Assembly (NCBI GenBank): GCA_028690215.1
Contig: JAQVBQ010000002.1
Coordinates: 1-64,000 of the forward strand
Source: Bacteroidales bacterium
Lineage (GTDB): Bacteria; Bacteroidota; Bacteroidia; Bacteroidales; UBA932
DNA: 64,000 nucleotides
Direction: 5' to 3'
Below, piece after piece: positions 63,741-64,000 of the stretch. The position numbers and the translations under genes were made by a program. The stretch's first letter is position 1. Each line of letters starts with the position of its first letter. The notes under the pieces are model-generated. The model saw only the letters and a program-made list of their open reading frames with translations. It was not told where the DNA came from and ran no database searches.

Positions 63741-63760
63741 CAAAAATAATGTAATTATTT
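63741..63760 (-). promoter_or_regulatory. marR -7 box with overlapping palindrome
   Basis: The minus strand reads TATTTTTG (63741-63748), a perfect -7 box. A perfect palindrome with 7-bp arms, AAATAAT-GTA-ATTATTT (63744-63760), overlaps it. MarR proteins bind such sites to repress their own operon. The AT-rich arms make a chance match possible. Confidence 0.5.
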
Positions 63761-64000
63761 ACTTCTTAAGCAGAACCTCTTCTATTGCCTGCTTAAGATT
63801 TGCTTTTGGAAGAGCACCCTGTGCAATCTGAGGATTTCCTTTCATTGGTGCAAAAAGGAGTGTAGGGATGCTTCTTATTCCGAAAGCTGCTGCCAGCTCC
63901 TGTTCTGCCTCAGTATCTACCTTATATATATAGATCTCGCCTTCATACTCAGCTGCAAGCTCTTCCAAAATCGGAGCTATTGTCTTACACGGACCGCACC
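63759..64000 (-). CDS. Thioredoxin, 5' end cut by the window edge
   Basis: Reading back from the window edge gives CGPCKTIAPILEELAAEYEG, the thioredoxin active site CGPC, followed by the cis-Pro motif SIPTLLF. The protein is open to the edge, so its N-terminus (about 30 residues including the Trp before CGPC) lies outside the window. A TTG at 63968 is not the true start. It is upstream of marR-doxX on the same strand, with 44 bases between. Confidence 0.92.
   Translation of the reverse strand, partial: CGPCKTIAPILEELAAEYEGEIYIYKVDTEAEQELAAAFGIRSIPTLLFAPMKGNPQIAQGALPKANLKQAIEEVLLKK

Noticed and set aside
1-64000. CRISPR arrays, rRNA genes, transposase genes
   Set aside because: I saw no regularly spaced repeats, no rRNA sequence and no transposase ORF.

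Overview
The window looks like a Bacteroidota chromosome, most likely order Bacteroidales. The evidence is protein content: an unfused LspA with the order ileS-guaD-traR/dksA-lspA, a parA-parB-DUF5683-mltD block, rpsU-xerC/D-hpf, the long (677 aa) urocanate hydratase, and a GT3-GT35 glycogen fusion. It also carries repeated copies of the Bacteroidota promoter (TTTG, 19 bp, TAnnTTTG), seen perfectly upstream of fic, tRNA-Ser and cvpA. Genus cannot be fixed from the sequence alone. Genes are tightly packed. The only gene-free stretch over 300 bases is about 4600-5024.

Layout. 1-5.0 kb is an accessory block against the 3' side of a tRNA-Ser(TGA): an unrecognised protein, a Fic protein with a self-inhibitory motif, an AbiE-type toxin-antitoxin pair with a candidate operator, a truncated HTH remnant, and a small repeat structure. 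5.2-10.7 kb holds an ECF sigma factor and the ileS-guaD-traR/dksA-lspA operon. 10.8-17.5 kb runs rightwards: cvpA; a free-standing structured RNA (6S-like) with its own promoter and terminator; a peptidase-containing ABC transporter; two tiny translationally coupled double-glycine-leader peptides; TolC; a HlyD/MacA-type adaptor; and tsaB. 17.5-32.9 kb runs leftwards: a TlpA-like lipoprotein, HIT protein, greA, a small membrane protein, ribF, a five-gene glycogen/alpha-glucan operon and xseB/xseA. 33-37 kb runs rightwards: engB, prs, nadE, a Cys-tailed membrane protein and der. 37-43.7 kb has an NtrY-like kinase, rlmH, DUF4783, an NtrC-like regulator and ppx/gppA. 43.7-51.6 kb has cmk, an ispH-priA fusion, parA, parB, DUF5683 and mltD. 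51.6-64 kb has an HhH/outer-membrane protein, purE, hpt, adk, obgE, PAP2, lplA, hpf, xerC/D, rpsU, hutU, a lipocalin, a ferredoxin, doxX, marR and a thioredoxin cut by the window edge.

The most interesting system is at 11.6-16.8 kb. The C39-peptidase ABC transporter is followed at once by two small ORFs (62 and 73 aa) that overlap as ATGA. Each has a leader ending in GG with Glu at -8, and each predicted mature peptide is cationic with a GxxxG motif. That is the architecture of a two-peptide (class IIb-like) bacteriocin, here in a Gram-negative genome and followed by outer-membrane and adaptor export genes. No immunity gene is evident.

Other notable points: a candidate 6S-type RNA; an in-frame IspH-PriA fusion whose junction looks like a lost stop/start; a textbook Shine-Dalgarno in front of rpsU in a phylum that rarely uses one; eight of eight convergent gene pairs that overlap or abut with no more than 20 bp between them; and several consensus -7 boxes only 5-6 nt from a start codon.
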